Assembly (NCBI RefSeq): GCF_039349365.1
Contig: NZ_CP134977.1
Coordinates: 124,001 to 188,000 of the forward strand
DNA from: Buchnera aphidicola (Shivaphis celti)
Lineage (GTDB): Bacteria; Pseudomonadota; Gammaproteobacteria; Enterobacterales; Enterobacteriaceae
Direction: 5' to 3'
DNA length: 64,000 nucleotides
The notes beneath the pieces were generated by a model, which was given only the letters and a program-made list of their open reading frames with translations, had not been told where the DNA came from and did not search any database. Of this stretch, positions 39,905-50,653 are shown one piece after another. Numbering within the stretch: the stretch's first letter is position 1; each line of letters begins with the position of its first letter. The position numbers and the translations under genes were made by a program.

Positions 39905-40843
39905 TTAATTTTTTAGTTCTGCAGTTCTTAAAATAGCACTTCTTGATCTCGGATTATTGATGATTTCTTTTTTTGTTGGAAAAATTCGATGAATAATTTT
40001 CAGTTTTTTTTGATATAATTGCAATATTTCATTTTCTTTTAATGGAATTTTATTTAAAAAATGTGGATTTTTACTATTTTTTATCATAAATTGTTTTACT
40101 AATCTATCTTCCAAAGAATGGAAACTAATAATTGATATTCTTCCTTTATAATTTAAAAATTTTAATATTTTATCTAAAAAAATTTTTAATAAATTTATTT
40201 CTTGGTTAATAAATATTCTAATTGCTTGGAAACTTTTTGTAGCAGGATGTTTATGACGTTTTTCCCATGGAATATGAGATTTGATAAGGTTGGATAGTTC
40301 TAATGTAGTAATAATTGGTTTTTTTTTTCTTGTTTTTTTAATTGCCTCTGCAATTCTTTTTGAAAATTTTTCTTCTCCAAAATATTTTAATACTTTATAA
40401 ATTTTATTTATTTTTTCTTGATTTATCCATTTTGATGCAGATATTCCGATTTTTGGATTCATGCGCATGTCTAATGGGCCATCTAAATTGAATGAAAAAC
40501 CTCGTTTTTTAGACATGATTTGCATAGTTGATACTCCTAAATCTAATATAATTCCATCAATTTTTTTTTTTATTTTATTTTTTTTAAAAAAAAGATCTAT
40601 TTCTGCAAAATTACCATGAATGATATGAAATCTATGATCTGTTATTTTTTTAGCTATTTTAATTGCTTCTGGATCTTGATCAATAGCATATAATGTTCCA
40701 TTTTCCCCTAGTTTTTCTAAAATTTTTATAGAGTGTCCACCTTCTCCAAATGTTCCATCAACATATATTCCATTTTTTTTTATTTTTAATGATTGGATAG
40801 TTTCTTTTAATAAAACTGTTTGGTGTTTTTTTTTATTATTCAT
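39905..40843 (-). CDS. rsmH: 16S rRNA (cytosine(1402)-N4)-methyltransferase
   Basis: SAM-dependent methyltransferase acting on C1402 in the 16S decoding centre. The 312 residues contain HQTVLLKETI, the SAM motif YVDGTFGEGGHSIKIL, DGIILDLGVSTMQ, and FSFNLDGPLDMRM, then HPATKSFQAIRIFIN and ISFHSLEDRLVK toward the end; all are hallmarks of MraW/RsmH. It is the only gene of the upstream dcw region left, and follows ilvH by 46 bp. Confidence 0.96.
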   Translation of the reverse strand: MNNKKKHQTVLLKETIQSLKIKKNGIYVDGTFGEGGHSIKILEKLGENGTLYAIDQDPEAIKIAKKITDHRFHIIHGNFAEIDLFFKKNKIKKKIDGIILDLGVSTMQIMSKKRGFSFNLDGPLDMRMNPKIGISASKWINQEKINKIYKVLKYFGEEKFSKRIAEAIKKTRKKKPIITTLELSNLIKSHIPWEKRHKHPATKSFQAIRIFINQEINLLKIFLDKILKFLNYKGRISIISFHSLEDRLVKQFMIKNSKNPHFLNKIPLKENEILQLYQKKLKIIHRIFPTKKEIINNPRSRSAILRTAELKN

Positions 40844-40889
40844 GAAATATTTTCTTGCAGTATGAATTTCTATGTTAAATTTTTATTGA

Positions 40890-41363
40890 TCATTTTTGTA
40901 TTCCGATAATTCCTGAACGTGATATTTCGATAATTTTGGTAGTTTTTTTTACAATTTTTAAAAAATCATTTATTTTTTCATTAGAATTTATCATTTGTAT
41001 TACATATGTTTTGTGGTTAATGTTGATTATTTTTCCTTGAAATATTTTGATGATAATTTCTAATTGTACAATTGAATATCCAGAGTTTTTGATTTTAATT
41101 AAAGCAATTTCTCTTTCTATATATTGTTTTTGATTTACCTGTGTTACTTTAAAAACATTAATGAGTTTATGTAGTTGTTTTTCAATTTGTTCAATTGTTT
41201 TTTTATCACCATTTGTTTGAATTGTTACACTTGATAGCGTTATATCTTCTGTTGGAGATACAGTAATGCTTTCAATGTTATATCCGCGTTGCGAAAATAA
41301 TCCTACTACACGAGATAAAGATCCTGGTTCATTTTCTATTAATATTAATAAAATTTGTTTCAT
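40890..41363 (-). CDS. ilvH: Acetolactate synthase III small (regulatory) subunit
   Basis: Regulatory partner of IlvI in valine, leucine and isoleucine synthesis. The 157 residues begin with an ACT domain: LLILIENEPGSLSRVVGLF, RGYNIESITVSPTED, IEKQLHKLINVFKV; a second C-terminal domain ends in ISRSGIIGIQK. The asparagine and glycine of ENEPG and the asparagine of RGYNIES, positions tied to valine inhibition in E. coli IlvH, are present, so feedback binding may persist. It follows ilvI after 3 bp, so the two are translationally coupled. Confidence 0.95.
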   Translation of the reverse strand: MKQILLILIENEPGSLSRVVGLFSQRGYNIESITVSPTEDITLSSVTIQTNGDKKTIEQIEKQLHKLINVFKVTQVNQKQYIEREIALIKIKNSGYSIVQLEIIIKIFQGKIININHKTYVIQMINSNEKINDFLKIVKKTTKIIEISRSGIIGIQK

Positions 41364-41366
41364 ACA

Positions 41367-43082
41367 TTATACCTTTTTTCTTAGCCACATATCGTTCATA
41401 CCTCCATCTCTAATTTGCATAGGGTATACATTTTCTTGATGATCAATTTTAATATCTAAAAATACTAATTTTCCATTTTTTAGGTGATTTAATGCTATTT
41501 TTATTTTTTTTTCTACTTCATCATTTTTTTTAATTTGTATTCCAATATGTCCATATGATTCTGCTAACTTTATAAAATTAGGTAATGATTTCATATATGA
41601 ATGAGAATGTCTACCTTCATAAATCATGTCTTGCCATTGTTTTACCATTCCTAATGCGTGGTTATTTAAACTAATTATCAGAATTGATAGATTATATTGC
41701 ATAGCTGTTGATAATTCTTGTATATTCATTTGAATACTACCATCTCCAGTAATACAAATAACTGTTTTTTTTGGAAATGCTAATTTTACACCTAATGCAG
41801 CCGGTAATCCAAATCCCATTGTTCCTAGTCCGCCAGAATTAATCCATTGTCTTGGTTTATTGAATTTATAGTATAGAGCTGTAAACATTTGATGTTGTCC
41901 TACATCTGAAGTAATATATGCTTTTCCTTGTGTTAAATTCCATAAATTTTCTATGACATATTGAGGTTTAATCAGTAGACTATTTTTGTTATACTCTAAG
42001 CTTTTTATATTTTTCCATTTATTAATTTGCTTCCACCATGGATGTAAACGATTTTTTTTAATATTTTTTACTTTTTTAAGTGTTTTTAATATTTTTTGTA
42101 AAATATTTTTTGCATGACCAACAATTGGTATATGTGCAGTAATAGTTTTAGAGATAGATGTTGGATCAATATCTATATGTAATATTTTTGCGTTAGGACA
42201 ATATTTGTTGATATTATTTGTTGTTCTATCATCAAATCTTACTCCAATAGCTAAAATAACATCCGAATTATGCATAGCCATATTTGCTTCGTAAGTGCCA
42301 TGCATTCCTAACATATTTAAATTTTGTTTATGCTGACCTGGAAATGCTCCAAGTGCCATTAAAGAAGTAGTAACGGGAATGTTTAACATTTCTGCAATTT
42401 CTTTTATTTCCGCAGTACTATTAGATGTAATAGCTCCTCCTCCGATATACATAATAGGCTTTTCTGCTTCTAATAATGTTATTACTGACTTTTTAATTTG
42501 TCCTGAATGTCCATCTTTTATTGGATTATATGATCGAATATGAATATTTTTTGGACAAAAATATGGTTTTTTATTTTTTTTATTTAAAATATCTTTAGGC
42601 AGATCTATTACAATTGGTCCTGGACGACCTGTTATTGCTAGCCAAAATGATTTTTTAAATACAACTGGAATATCTTCAGTTTTTTTTACTAAAAAACTAT
42701 GTTTGACAATAGGCCTTGAAATTCCTATCATATCACATTCTTGAAATGCATCGTATCCAATTAATTCAGAATTTACTTGACCTGATATAATTACCATTGG
42801 TATGGAATCCATATATGCTGTTGCTATTCCAGTAATGGCATTGGTTGCTCCAGGACCAGAAGTAACAAGTACTACTCCTATTTTTCCTGTTGCTCTGGCA
42901 TATCCATCTGCCATGTGTGTAGCCGCTTGTTCATGACGTACTAATATATGCTTAATTTTTTTATTATTTTTTAAAGCATCATAGATATCTAGAACTGCTC
43001 CTCCAGGATAACCAAAAATATATTCGATTCCTTCATCAATTAATGAACGAATTACCATTTCTGATCCTGATAATAATTCCAT
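41367..43082 (-). CDS. ilvI: Acetolactate synthase III large (catalytic) subunit
   Basis: TPP- and FAD-binding enzyme that makes acetolactate or acetohydroxybutyrate, the first shared step to branched-chain amino acids. The 571 residues show [14 protein letters not shown], the TPP-activating glutamate in [15 protein letters not shown], the [14 protein letters not shown] loop and the TPP/Mg motif [15 protein letters not shown]. Its length matches E. coli IlvI. It is followed by ilvH, and upstream (128 bp) lies dapD on the same strand with a hairpin between them. Its product probably feeds the host as well as the symbiont. Confidence 0.97.
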   Translation of the reverse strand: MELLSGSEMVIRSLIDEGIEYIFGYPGGAVLDIYDALKNNKKIKHILVRHEQAATHMADGYARATGKIGVVLVTSGPGATNAITGIATAYMDSIPMVIISGQVNSELIGYDAFQECDMIGISRPIVKHSFLVKKTEDIPVVFKKSFWLAITGRPGPIVIDLPKDILNKKNKKPYFCPKNIHIRSYNPIKDGHSGQIKKSVITLLEAEKPIMYIGGGAITSNSTAEIKEIAEMLNIPVTTSLMALGAFPGQHKQNLNMLGMHGTYEANMAMHNSDVILAIGVRFDDRTTNNINKYCPNAKILHIDIDPTSISKTITAHIPIVGHAKNILQKILKTLKKVKNIKKNRLHPWWKQINKWKNIKSLEYNKNSLLIKPQYVIENLWNLTQGKAYITSDVGQHQMFTALYYKFNKPRQWINSGGLGTMGFGLPAALGVKLAFPKKTVICITGDGSIQMNIQELSTAMQYNLSILIISLNNHALGMVKQWQDMIYEGRHSHSYMKSLPNFIKLAESYGHIGIQIKKNDEVEKKIKIALNHLKNGKLVFLDIKIDHQENVYPMQIRDGGMNDMWLRKKV

Positions 43083-43164
43083 TTTATATCCTTATTTATA
43101 TGATTTATATATTATATTGGTATATTCTAAAATAGAAAGATTTAAAATATTTTTTTTTAATACT

Positions 43165-43198
43165 TTTCAGATCCATGAATGTTTTATAGGATCTGAAA
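43165..43198. terminator. Hairpin between dapD and ilvI
   Basis: TTTCAGATCC (43165-43174) and GGATCTGAAA (43189-43198) form a perfect 10-bp stem with a 14-base loop, 12 bp past the dapD stop. Its GC content stands out. Downstream on the minus strand the RNA is A-rich rather than U-rich, so it may be a transcript-end stabiliser or weak terminator rather than a classical one. Confidence 0.5.
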
Positions 43199-43210
43199 TA
43201 TTTTATAATA

Positions 43211-44035
43211 TTATGAGATATTTCTTAATAATTGATTAATTCCTACTTTTTTTAAAGTTTTCTGATCTACTTTTTTTACAATAACAGCACAATATAAATT
43301 ATATTTTTTATTGTGTGAAGGCAATGTTCCAGAAACTACGACAGATCCTGCTGGTACTTTTCCGTAAGTAATTTCTCCAGTTTCTCTATTATAAATTTTT
43401 GTACTTTTTCCAATATATACTCCCATAGAAATTACGGATCCTTTTTCTACAATTACTCCTTCGACAATTTCAGAACGTGCTCCAATAAAACAATTATCTT
43501 CGATAATTGTAGGATTATCTTGTATTGGTTCTAATACTCCTCCAATTCCTACTCCTCCTGAAAGATGTACATTTTTTCCGATATGAGCGCATGATCCAAC
43601 TGTAGACCATGTGTCTATCATGGTTCCTTCATCTACGAACGCTCCAATATTAATGTAAGAAGGCATTAATATAGTATTTTTACCGATAAAAGCTCCTTTT
43701 CGTATAGTTGCTGGTGGTACAATACGAATATTATTTTTTTTTAGTTCTTCTTTTTTGTTATACTGATATTTAAGATCTACTTTATCGTAAAAAATATTTT
43801 TTTCTCCAGAAAAAACTTTATTTTTTTGAATACAAAAATACAATAAAATAGCTTTTTTTAACCATTGGTGTGTAATCCATTCATTCGATATTTTTTCTGA
43901 TATTTTTAATATACCCCTTTCAATGAATTCAATTGTATTGATAATTGCATTATATGTTTCAGGCTCAACAGTTTGATAATTTATTTTATTTTTTATTTCA
44001 AATGCTTTATTAATAATATTTTTTATATTTTGCAT
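43211..44035 (-). CDS. dapD: 2,3,4,5-tetrahydropyridine-2,6-dicarboxylate N-succinyltransferase
   Basis: Left-handed beta-helix acyltransferase in the succinylase branch of lysine synthesis. The 274 residues equal the E. coli length. Signatures are [19 protein letters not shown], the hexapeptide-repeat core VGIGGVLEP and [18 protein letters not shown], and the C-terminal [11 protein letters not shown]. The gene follows map by 36 bp on the same strand; glnD, which sits between them in E. coli, is absent. In a genome without peptidoglycan genes at the dcw locus, this pathway probably serves lysine supply rather than wall-building. Confidence 0.97.
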   Translation of the reverse strand: MQNIKNIINKAFEIKNKINYQTVEPETYNAIINTIEFIERGILKISEKISNEWITHQWLKKAILLYFCIQKNKVFSGEKNIFYDKVDLKYQYNKKEELKKNNIRIVPPATIRKGAFIGKNTILMPSYINIGAFVDEGTMIDTWSTVGSCAHIGKNVHLSGGVGIGGVLEPIQDNPTIIEDNCFIGARSEIVEGVIVEKGSVISMGVYIGKSTKIYNRETGEITYGKVPAGSVVVSGTLPSHNKKYNLYCAVIVKKVDQKTLKKVGINQLLRNIS

Positions 44036-44071
44036 GTTTTTGCTCTGTTTAAAATATATTTAAAATGAAAT

Positions 44072-44866
44072 TTACATATTAACATATATTTTTTGTATTT
44101 TTTCATTTTTTCTTTTAGTTAATATTTCACATCCATTGTGAGTTACTAGAATAGTATGTTCATATTGTGCGGATAAATTATTGTCTTTTGTTCGAATAGT
44201 CCAGTTATCATGCATGCAAAATACTTTATTTGTTCCAGCATTGATGATAGGTTCAATCGTGAAAATCATTCCAGGTTTTAATACAATAGAGGTATCGAAG
44301 TTATTATAATGTAAGATATGTGGTTGTTCATGAAAATTTTTTCCAATTCCATGTCCACAGTATTCTTTTACAATTGAAAATGGGGTATTTTTTATATAAT
44401 TTTGTATTGTTTTTCCAATTATATTTAATGGTAATCCTGGTTTAATTTTTGGAAATGTGATATATAAACTTTGTTTTGCCACTTGACATAATTGAAGTGC
44501 ATGATCTTGACAATTTCCTACAATAAACATTTTAGATGTATCAGCATAGTATTTTTTTTTTATAATTGTAACATCAATATTAACGATATCTCCATTTTTT
44601 AATTTTGTATATTCATTAGGAATACCGTGGCAGACAGTTTCATTAATAGAAATACATATTGATTTTGGAAATCCATAATATCCTAAACAAGCTGGTATTG
44701 CTTTTTCTTTTTTTGTAATGTATTTATGACATATATTATCTAATTCTGCAGTGGTGATACCAGAAACAACATGTTTTTTTATCATATGTAATACGTTACT
44801 TGCGATATTACCAGCAATTCTTATTTTTTTTATTTCTTCGTGATTTTTTATAGGAATATTTATCAT
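44072..44866 (-). CDS. map: Methionine aminopeptidase, type I
   Basis: Removes the initiator methionine from nascent proteins. The 264 residues show all five metal ligands in their usual motifs: two aspartates in IVNIDVTIIKKKYYADTSK, a histidine in YCGHGIGKNFHEQP, and glutamates in MIFTIEPIIN and AQYEHTILVT. The substrate-binding histidine is in SINETVCHGIP. It is divergent from rpsB across a 224-bp spacer, as in E. coli. Confidence 0.97.
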   Translation of the reverse strand: MINIPIKNHEEIKKIRIAGNIASNVLHMIKKHVVSGITTAELDNICHKYITKKEKAIPACLGYYGFPKSICISINETVCHGIPNEYTKLKNGDIVNIDVTIIKKKYYADTSKMFIVGNCQDHALQLCQVAKQSLYITFPKIKPGLPLNIIGKTIQNYIKNTPFSIVKEYCGHGIGKNFHEQPHILHYNNFDTSIVLKPGMIFTIEPIINAGTNKVFCMHDNWTIRTKDNNLSAQYEHTILVTHNGCEILTKRKNEKIQKIYVNM

Positions 44867-45090
44867 TTTATTTCATATATTATGATTTAATAATAATTTA
44901 TAATTATATTTTTTTTAAAAAATATTTATCTATATTTTTATTCAATATGACGATGTTTGTATTATAAATTATTAAAATTGAATTTTATTATTGTATTATT
45001 GATAATAATATATTGTTTATATAGAATATAGTTAATTAATTTATATTTTTTAGGAAATATTTTTATAATTTCAATATTAAAGAGGTAGTT

Positions 45091-45777
45091 ATGAATTTTT
45101 TTTCTATGCATGATATGATAAAAGCAGGTGTACATTTTGGGCATCAAACTCGTTTTTGGAATCCTAAAATGAAATCTTTTATTTTTGGTACACGTAATAA
45201 GATACATATTATTGATTTAGGAAAAACAATACCGATGTTTTATAATGCTTTATTAGAATTAAAAAAAGTTTATAAAAAAAAAGGGAAAATATTATTTATT
45301 GGAACAAAACGAGCTGCTAGTTCTTTAATTAAAGAATCTGCTATACAATGTAATCAATTTTATGTTAATAAAAGATGGTTAGGAGGGATGTTAACAAATT
45401 GGAAAACAGTAAGTCAATCTATAAAAAGACTGAAATTTCTTGAAACACAAATACAAGACGGAACTGTACTAAAACTAACAAAAAAAGAAAGATTAGTACG
45501 ATCTAGAGAATTATTAAAGCTAGAAAATAGTATTGGGGGTATTAAAAATATGGGTGGTTTACCTGATGCGATTTTTGTGATTGATGCAAAGAATGAACAT
45601 ATTGCAATTAAAGAAGCTAATCATTTAGGTATTCCAGTTTTTTCTATTGTAGATACTAATTCTGATCCGGAAGGAATTGATTTTATTATTCCTGGAAATG
45701 ATGATGCTATTCGTTCCATTAAATTATATTTACGTGTTGTCGTCGATTTTCTTATTAATGATGCTAAAATACTTTAA
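45091..45777 (+). CDS. rpsB: 30S ribosomal protein S2
   Basis: Binds the 30S head-body junction. The 228 residues start [19 protein letters not shown], and contain [26 protein letters not shown] and [19 protein letters not shown]; the acidic C-terminal tail of the 241-residue E. coli protein is missing. An AGAGG box precedes the ATG. It leads the conserved rpsB-tsf-pyrH-frr series. The 224-bp spacer from map must hold its promoter and any leader; I see only A/T-rich inverted repeats there, none I can call. Confidence 0.97.
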   Translation: MNFFSMHDMIKAGVHFGHQTRFWNPKMKSFIFGTRNKIHIIDLGKTIPMFYNALLELKKVYKKKGKILFIGTKRAASSLIKESAIQCNQFYVNKRWLGGMLTNWKTVSQSIKRLKFLETQIQDGTVLKLTKKERLVRSRELLKLENSIGGIKNMGGLPDAIFVIDAKNEHIAIKEANHLGIPVFSIVDTNSDPEGIDFIIPGNDDAIRSIKLYLRVVVDFLINDAKIL

Positions 45778-45878
45778 AATTATTTTTAAAATATATATAT
45801 TTATTATAAATGATATAATTTTTACATTCATAGTAATATTTTTACTGTCTTATAGTAGTTATTGTAAGGAAAGAAAAT

Positions 45879-46667
45879 ATGTGTATTAATACAAAAGTTG
45901 TAAAAGAATTGAGATTAAGATCAGGAATTGGTATTATGGAATGCAAGAAAGCATTAGTTGCTGCTAATGGAGATCTTGAAAAAGCAATTATTATTTTAAA
46001 AAAAAATGGTTATATTAAAGCAGAAAATAAATTTAAAAATTTAGCAACTAAGGGAATTATAGCGTTATGTGTTAAAAAAAATATTTCATATATTTTAGAA
46101 TTAAATTGTGAAACTGATTTTGTTGAAAAAAACTTAGATTTTTTACAATTGGGTAAAGAAATACTATTTATTGCACATACTAATCAAATAAATAATTTAT
46201 CGGATTTACAAACTATATCACAAGAAAAAATAGTATCTTGTATTGCACGATTTAATGAGAATATTTTTATTCGAAGATTTGGTATTTTACACGATGTAAA
46301 TATTACATCTTATTTACATAGAAATAAGATTGGAGTGTTATTGCAAGCATATTCTAAAAATAAAATGATTTTAAAAAATATTGCCATGCATATTGCGTCA
46401 CAAAATCCAGATTATTTAGAACGTCATGCTATTCCTTCGGAAATTTTAGAGAAAGAAAAACAAATACAATTGGAAATAATTTTAAATTCTGGAAAACCAA
46501 AAAATATATTAAATAAGATTGTTGAGGGGAAAATAGAAAAATTTGTTAATAGTATTTGTTTATTAGAACAAAGTTTTATTTTTGATGCTACAAAAAAAGT
46601 AAAAGATATAATTCATGAAAATAATGTAAAAGTATTGAAATTTATTAGATTTGCTGTTGGTCAATAA
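45879..46667 (+). CDS. tsf: Translation elongation factor Ts
   Basis: Guanine nucleotide exchange factor for EF-Tu. The 262 residues have the N-terminal UBA-like module (VKELRLRSGIGIMECKKAL), the core motif ELNCETDFVEKN with the TDFV residues that displace Mg from EF-Tu, and the C-terminal module (VRFAVGQ-like end KFIRFAVGQ). It is about 20 residues shorter than E. coli EF-Ts, mostly in the subdomain C coiled coil. It lies 101 bp after rpsB, with an AAGGAAAG ribosome-binding site. Confidence 0.97.
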   Translation: MCINTKVVKELRLRSGIGIMECKKALVAANGDLEKAIIILKKNGYIKAENKFKNLATKGIIALCVKKNISYILELNCETDFVEKNLDFLQLGKEILFIAHTNQINNLSDLQTISQEKIVSCIARFNENIFIRRFGILHDVNITSYLHRNKIGVLLQAYSKNKMILKNIAMHIASQNPDYLERHAIPSEILEKEKQIQLEIILNSGKPKNILNKIVEGKIEKFVNSICLLEQSFIFDATKKVKDIIHENNVKVLKFIRFAVGQ

Positions 46668-46734
46668 AATTAATCAATAAAGTGAATATATATTATGATA
46701 GTATTACAAATCATGAAAATTATGATATTTAGAT

Positions 46735-47445
46735 ATGAAATTTTTATATAAACGAATTGTTCTTAAAATCAGCGGCGAAGTTATTAACGGCATAAATACA
46801 TCCAATACGGAAAATCATATTTTGTATACAATAGCTAAAGATATAAAATATTTGCTCAGTCATGGTATTGAAATCAGTATTGTAATAGGAGGGGGTAATT
46901 TATTTAGAGGTGCTTCTTTATCGAAATTTGGAATAAATAAAGTTACTGCTGATTATATAGGTATGTTATCTACTGTAATTAATGGATTATTTTTTAAGGA
47001 TGTATTAAATAAATTTAATATTTCTGTTTGTTTAATGTCTTCAATTTTTATGCATACCATGTGTGATTCATACAATTTAGATAAAGCGAAAAATTTATTA
47101 TCTAATTCTGTTGTTGTTATATTTTGTGGAGGAATTGGAAATCCTTTCTTTACTACGGATTCTGCTGCATGTGTACGTGCAATTGAAATTAATGCAGAAA
47201 TTGTTTTAAAAGGAACAAAGGTAAATGGAATATATTCTGATGATCCTTGTAATAGTACAGATGTTATGTTTTATAAGAACTTAAATTATCAAGATGTTTT
47301 AAATCAGGAATTTAAAATTATGGATTTAACGGCATTTTCTTTGGCTAGAGATCATAATATTCCTATTTGTATTTTTAATATTAATAATAAAAAATCTTTA
47401 ATTCGTGTGTTGTTAGGGAAAGATGAGGGAACATTAGTTAGTTAA
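46735..47445 (+). CDS. pyrH: UMP kinase
   Basis: Phosphorylates UMP to UDP. The 236 residues contain KRIVLKISGEVINGI, VVIGGGNLFRGASLSKFG (the family's glycine-rich loop), GIGNPFFTTDSAACVRAIEI and the ATP-binding GTKVNGIYSDDP and MDLTAFSLARDHNIPI. The end DEGTLVS matches E. coli. It sits in the usual tsf-pyrH-frr order, 67 bp after tsf. Confidence 0.97.
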   Translation: MKFLYKRIVLKISGEVINGINTSNTENHILYTIAKDIKYLLSHGIEISIVIGGGNLFRGASLSKFGINKVTADYIGMLSTVINGLFFKDVLNKFNISVCLMSSIFMHTMCDSYNLDKAKNLLSNSVVVIFCGGIGNPFFTTDSAACVRAIEINAEIVLKGTKVNGIYSDDPCNSTDVMFYKNLNYQDVLNQEFKIMDLTAFSLARDHNIPICIFNINNKKSLIRVLLGKDEGTLVS

Positions 47446-47527
47446 ATAATATTTTAAAACATATGATTATTTTATTTTTTTTTTTTTAAATTATTTTTTA
47501 TTTATTAGGATATGTAAAGGTTGATTT

Positions 47528-48085
47528 ATGCATACTGATTTTATGAAAGAGTTAAATGATCGTATGAATCAAATTTTTGTTTTATTTAAAAAATATATAA
47601 ATAAAAATTATGCAATTCGTATTTCTCCTGATTTATTAGAAGGAATAAAAATTAATTATTATGGTTCTCAAATTCCTTTAAAACAATTATCTAATATTAC
47701 TGTAGAAAATTCTAATACTTTAAAAATTAATGTATTTGATAATAAGATTCTTCGTGATATTGAAAAAGAAATTTTTCGATCGAAGTTAGAACTTACTCCA
47801 TTAGTGAGTGATAATATTATTAGAATTGTTTTCCCTGCACTAACAGAAGATAGAAGAAAAAAAATTTTTAAGTTAATTTGTGAAGAGTCTGAAACATGTC
47901 GTATCAATATTAGAAATATACGAAGAGATGCTAATCATAAATTAAAAAAATTTTCTCAAGATAAATATATTGGGAATGATACAGAATATGATATGCAACA
48001 TCAAGTACAAAAAATGACTGATAATTATATGAAAAAAATAAATTCTCTTTTATTAAAAACAAAAAAAGAAATTATGAAAATATAA
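47528..48085 (+). CDS. frr: Ribosome recycling factor
   Basis: With EF-G splits post-termination ribosomes. The 185 residues equal the E. coli length and keep the long three-helix bundle and the small domain: RISPDLLEGIKINYYGSQIPLKQL, TLKINVFDN, LTEDRRKKIFKLICEE and NIRRDANHKLKK. An AAAGG box precedes the ATG. In E. coli dxr, uppS, cdsA and rseP follow before bamA; here bamA is next after 131 bp. Confidence 0.97.
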   Translation: MHTDFMKELNDRMNQIFVLFKKYINKNYAIRISPDLLEGIKINYYGSQIPLKQLSNITVENSNTLKINVFDNKILRDIEKEIFRSKLELTPLVSDNIIRIVFPALTEDRRKKIFKLICEESETCRINIRNIRRDANHKLKKFSQDKYIGNDTEYDMQHQVQKMTDNYMKKINSLLLKTKKEIMKI

Positions 48086-48144
48086 TTAACATATTTTTAT
48101 GAAATATATCCATTGAATATTTTTTATAAATTTATTTTTTATCA

Positions 48145-48168
48145 ATATATATATATATATATATATAT
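48145..48168. repeat. (AT)12 microsatellite upstream of bamA
   Basis: Twelve uninterrupted AT units lie in the frr-bamA spacer, ending about 48 bp before the bamA start. It could vary in length by slippage and alter promoter spacing, or extrude as a cruciform; it may simply be neutral. Confidence 0.9.
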
Positions 48169-48216
48169 GTTAAAATTTTATTTTATATAGTTTTTTTATT
48201 TTAATTTCAATATATT

Positions 48217-50640
48217 GTGAAAATATTTATGATACAATTTATATTGTTGATTTTTTTTTCATTATGTAACATAAACACTTGTACTTCTTATATTCATATT
48301 AATTCAGATTTAGGTAAACAATGTTTTTTAAAGAATATCTCTACAATAGAAACTCTCAGCAAGATTCACTGTAAGCAAGTTGTATCCAAAAAAAAAGACA
48401 TTCGATTTGATTTATTTAAATTCATATATAGTAGTAGTTTTTATCATCATGTCATTAATAAATATAATTATGAACCTTTAAGTATAGTACATAAAGATTC
48501 TATCATTGAGCGTTTTTTTTTTATTGGAAATAAAAAAATTAGTAAAAAATTATTACTGAAAGTTTGTAAACGATTGGGTATAAAAAAAAATAGTGTTTTA
48601 AATATACAACAAGTAAAATCTATAAAATATAAATTACAAGAATTGTATAATAATCTAGGAATTTTAAATGCAAAAATTAATATTCACTATCAAAAAATAA
48701 AAAGTGGAAATTTTATTGTTAAATTTTTTATTTCAGAAGGACCTGATCAAATATTAAATGATATTCAAATTATAGGAAATAAATATTTTTCTAGTAATAA
48801 GATTATTAGTTTATTTCAATCATACCCAAATTTTTTTCAAAGAATGGTATTTAATAATAAAAAATATCAATGGAAGTTATTTAAAAATGATTTAGAAAAA
48901 TTACAATCATTTTATTTGCAACAAGGTTATATTAATTTTTGTATAAAAAAAATTAATTTTAATTGTGTTCAAAATAATAAAAATATTCTTGTAACAATTG
49001 TTTTATCTGAAGGTAAACAGTATAAGTTGTCTTCTTATGTTATTCATGGAAATTTATTGAATTATCAATATTTGTTTCAACAGGATTGGTTAAAAAGCAA
49101 ATTGAATAAACAGTATAATTCCGATGAAATTGGAAAATTACAACAAGAACTGAAAATAAAATTTTTAAATCTTGGATTTTTACAATGTAATATTGATACT
49201 AAAATCATGTTATACAACTTTGATAATACAGTTATTGTTCATTTTTATATCGATTTGGGTCCACGATGTTTTATCAAAAACATTATAATAACAGAAAATA
49301 AATATAAAAAAAATGATTATTCCTTATTATATTGTATTAAAAATATGGTTATTGGCTCGTTTTCTAATTTTCATTCAATACAATCGAGTATATTTCATGT
49401 AAAAGATATTGATTACTTTAAACATTTTATTTCAAAATTTAGTTGCTTTGATAATCGTGAAAATAAATCACATATGATATCTCAAGTAAAGGAAAAAAAC
49501 AATAATAATTTTGATGTTAGTTTAGGATATAATCTTTCTTATGGACCGAATATAAATATTAATTTTAATCATAAAAATTGGCTCGGTTTAGGAGAAAACA
49601 CTAATATTAATTTTATACACGGTAAATCAAATGATAATATAGATTTTTCTTTTAAATATCCTCATTATCGCAAGAATATTATTTTTATTAATAAAATATT
49701 TTACCATTATTCACATCATACAGGTTTTAACGATAACATATTAAAAATAATTAAGAAATATGGATCTAATAATGATATAGAGTTTATGTTTTCTCCAAAT
49801 TATTCTATTCATTTTGGTGTGAATTATTTTAAAAGTCACACGTATGATATAATTTTTTTAAAAAAATATTTATTTAGTAATAAAGTATTAAAAAAAAATA
49901 GCAATACTTTAGATAAAAATAATTCTTATCATTCAAATATTTCCGTAATGTATGATTGGTCATACAATAGTATTTCTCGTAAAAATTTTCCTACATCTGG
50001 ACATCAATTATCTTGTCATGGAAAATTTTTTTTTAATAGCAATAATGATTTTTATCATAAATTAACATTTATTGTAGAGAAATATTTTTCGAATTTAAAA
50101 AATAAGAAATATATATTTCATTCCTGTTCTACTATTGGTTTTGGAAGATCGTTGAATAAAAATCATTATCCGAAATATGAAAACTTTGGATTACAAGATG
50201 ATAATAATATTCGTGGTTTAAGTAATAATAGTATTCATACAAAATTTTTATATCAGTGTAATAAAAATAATCATGATGATAAAGAATTTAATTTTTATAT
50301 TAAACAATCTAATGAATCAATTGGAGGAAATAATTTTTTTATTAATAAATTTGATATTATATTTCCAATTCATTCTATTTTAGGATATAATTGTAATAAT
50401 TATGTGCAAGCATCTTATTTTTTAGATTTTGGTAGTTTATGGGATAATTATACTCACAATACAGTTAAAAATAAATATCATTACGTTAATAGTATATTCG
50501 ATATTCATGCGTCTACAGGATTTGAATTAGTTCTGATTTCTCCTTTTGGACCAGTTCATGTTATTTATGTATATCCTTTTTTCTGCCCTCATACAAATTT
50601 TGTTAATCCATTACAAATACATATGAGTTATACATGGTAG
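48217..50640 (+). CDS. bamA: Outer membrane protein assembly factor BamA
   Basis: Central Omp85 protein that inserts beta-barrels into the outer membrane. The first 25 or so residues form a signal peptide (basic start, IQFILLIFFSLCN core). POTRA domains follow to about residue 420 (for example FFIGNKKISKKLLLK and IQIIGNKYFSSNKIISLF), then a 16-strand barrel with the NNIRGLSNNSI motif, the counterpart of VRGF on loop 6, ending SYTW with a terminal aromatic. The start is GTG 48217 or ATG 48229. The POTRA and barrel sequences are strongly diverged, as expected for an outer membrane without LPS. It is 13 bp before fabZ. Confidence 0.95.
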   Translation: MKIFMIQFILLIFFSLCNINTCTSYIHINSDLGKQCFLKNISTIETLSKIHCKQVVSKKKDIRFDLFKFIYSSSFYHHVINKYNYEPLSIVHKDSIIERFFFIGNKKISKKLLLKVCKRLGIKKNSVLNIQQVKSIKYKLQELYNNLGILNAKINIHYQKIKSGNFIVKFFISEGPDQILNDIQIIGNKYFSSNKIISLFQSYPNFFQRMVFNNKKYQWKLFKNDLEKLQSFYLQQGYINFCIKKINFNCVQNNKNILVTIVLSEGKQYKLSSYVIHGNLLNYQYLFQQDWLKSKLNKQYNSDEIGKLQQELKIKFLNLGFLQCNIDTKIMLYNFDNTVIVHFYIDLGPRCFIKNIIITENKYKKNDYSLLYCIKNMVIGSFSNFHSIQSSIFHVKDIDYFKHFISKFSCFDNRENKSHMISQVKEKNNNNFDVSLGYNLSYGPNININFNHKNWLGLGENTNINFIHGKSNDNIDFSFKYPHYRKNIIFINKIFYHYSHHTGFNDNILKIIKKYGSNNDIEFMFSPNYSIHFGVNYFKSHTYDIIFLKKYLFSNKVLKKNSNTLDKNNSYHSNISVMYDWSYNSISRKNFPTSGHQLSCHGKFFFNSNNDFYHKLTFIVEKYFSNLKNKKYIFHSCSTIGFGRSLNKNHYPKYENFGLQDDNNIRGLSNNSIHTKFLYQCNKNNHDDKEFNFYIKQSNESIGGNNFFINKFDIIFPIHSILGYNCNNYVQASYFLDFGSLWDNYTHNTVKNKYHYVNSIFDIHASTGFELVLISPFGPVHVIYVYPFFCPHTNFVNPLQIHMSYTW

Positions 50641-50653
50641 TGGTGTAAAATTT

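Noticed and set aside
44962..45207. 81-codon minus-strand frame over the rpsB start
   Set aside because: Antisense to rpsB and its leader; no homology or start signal.
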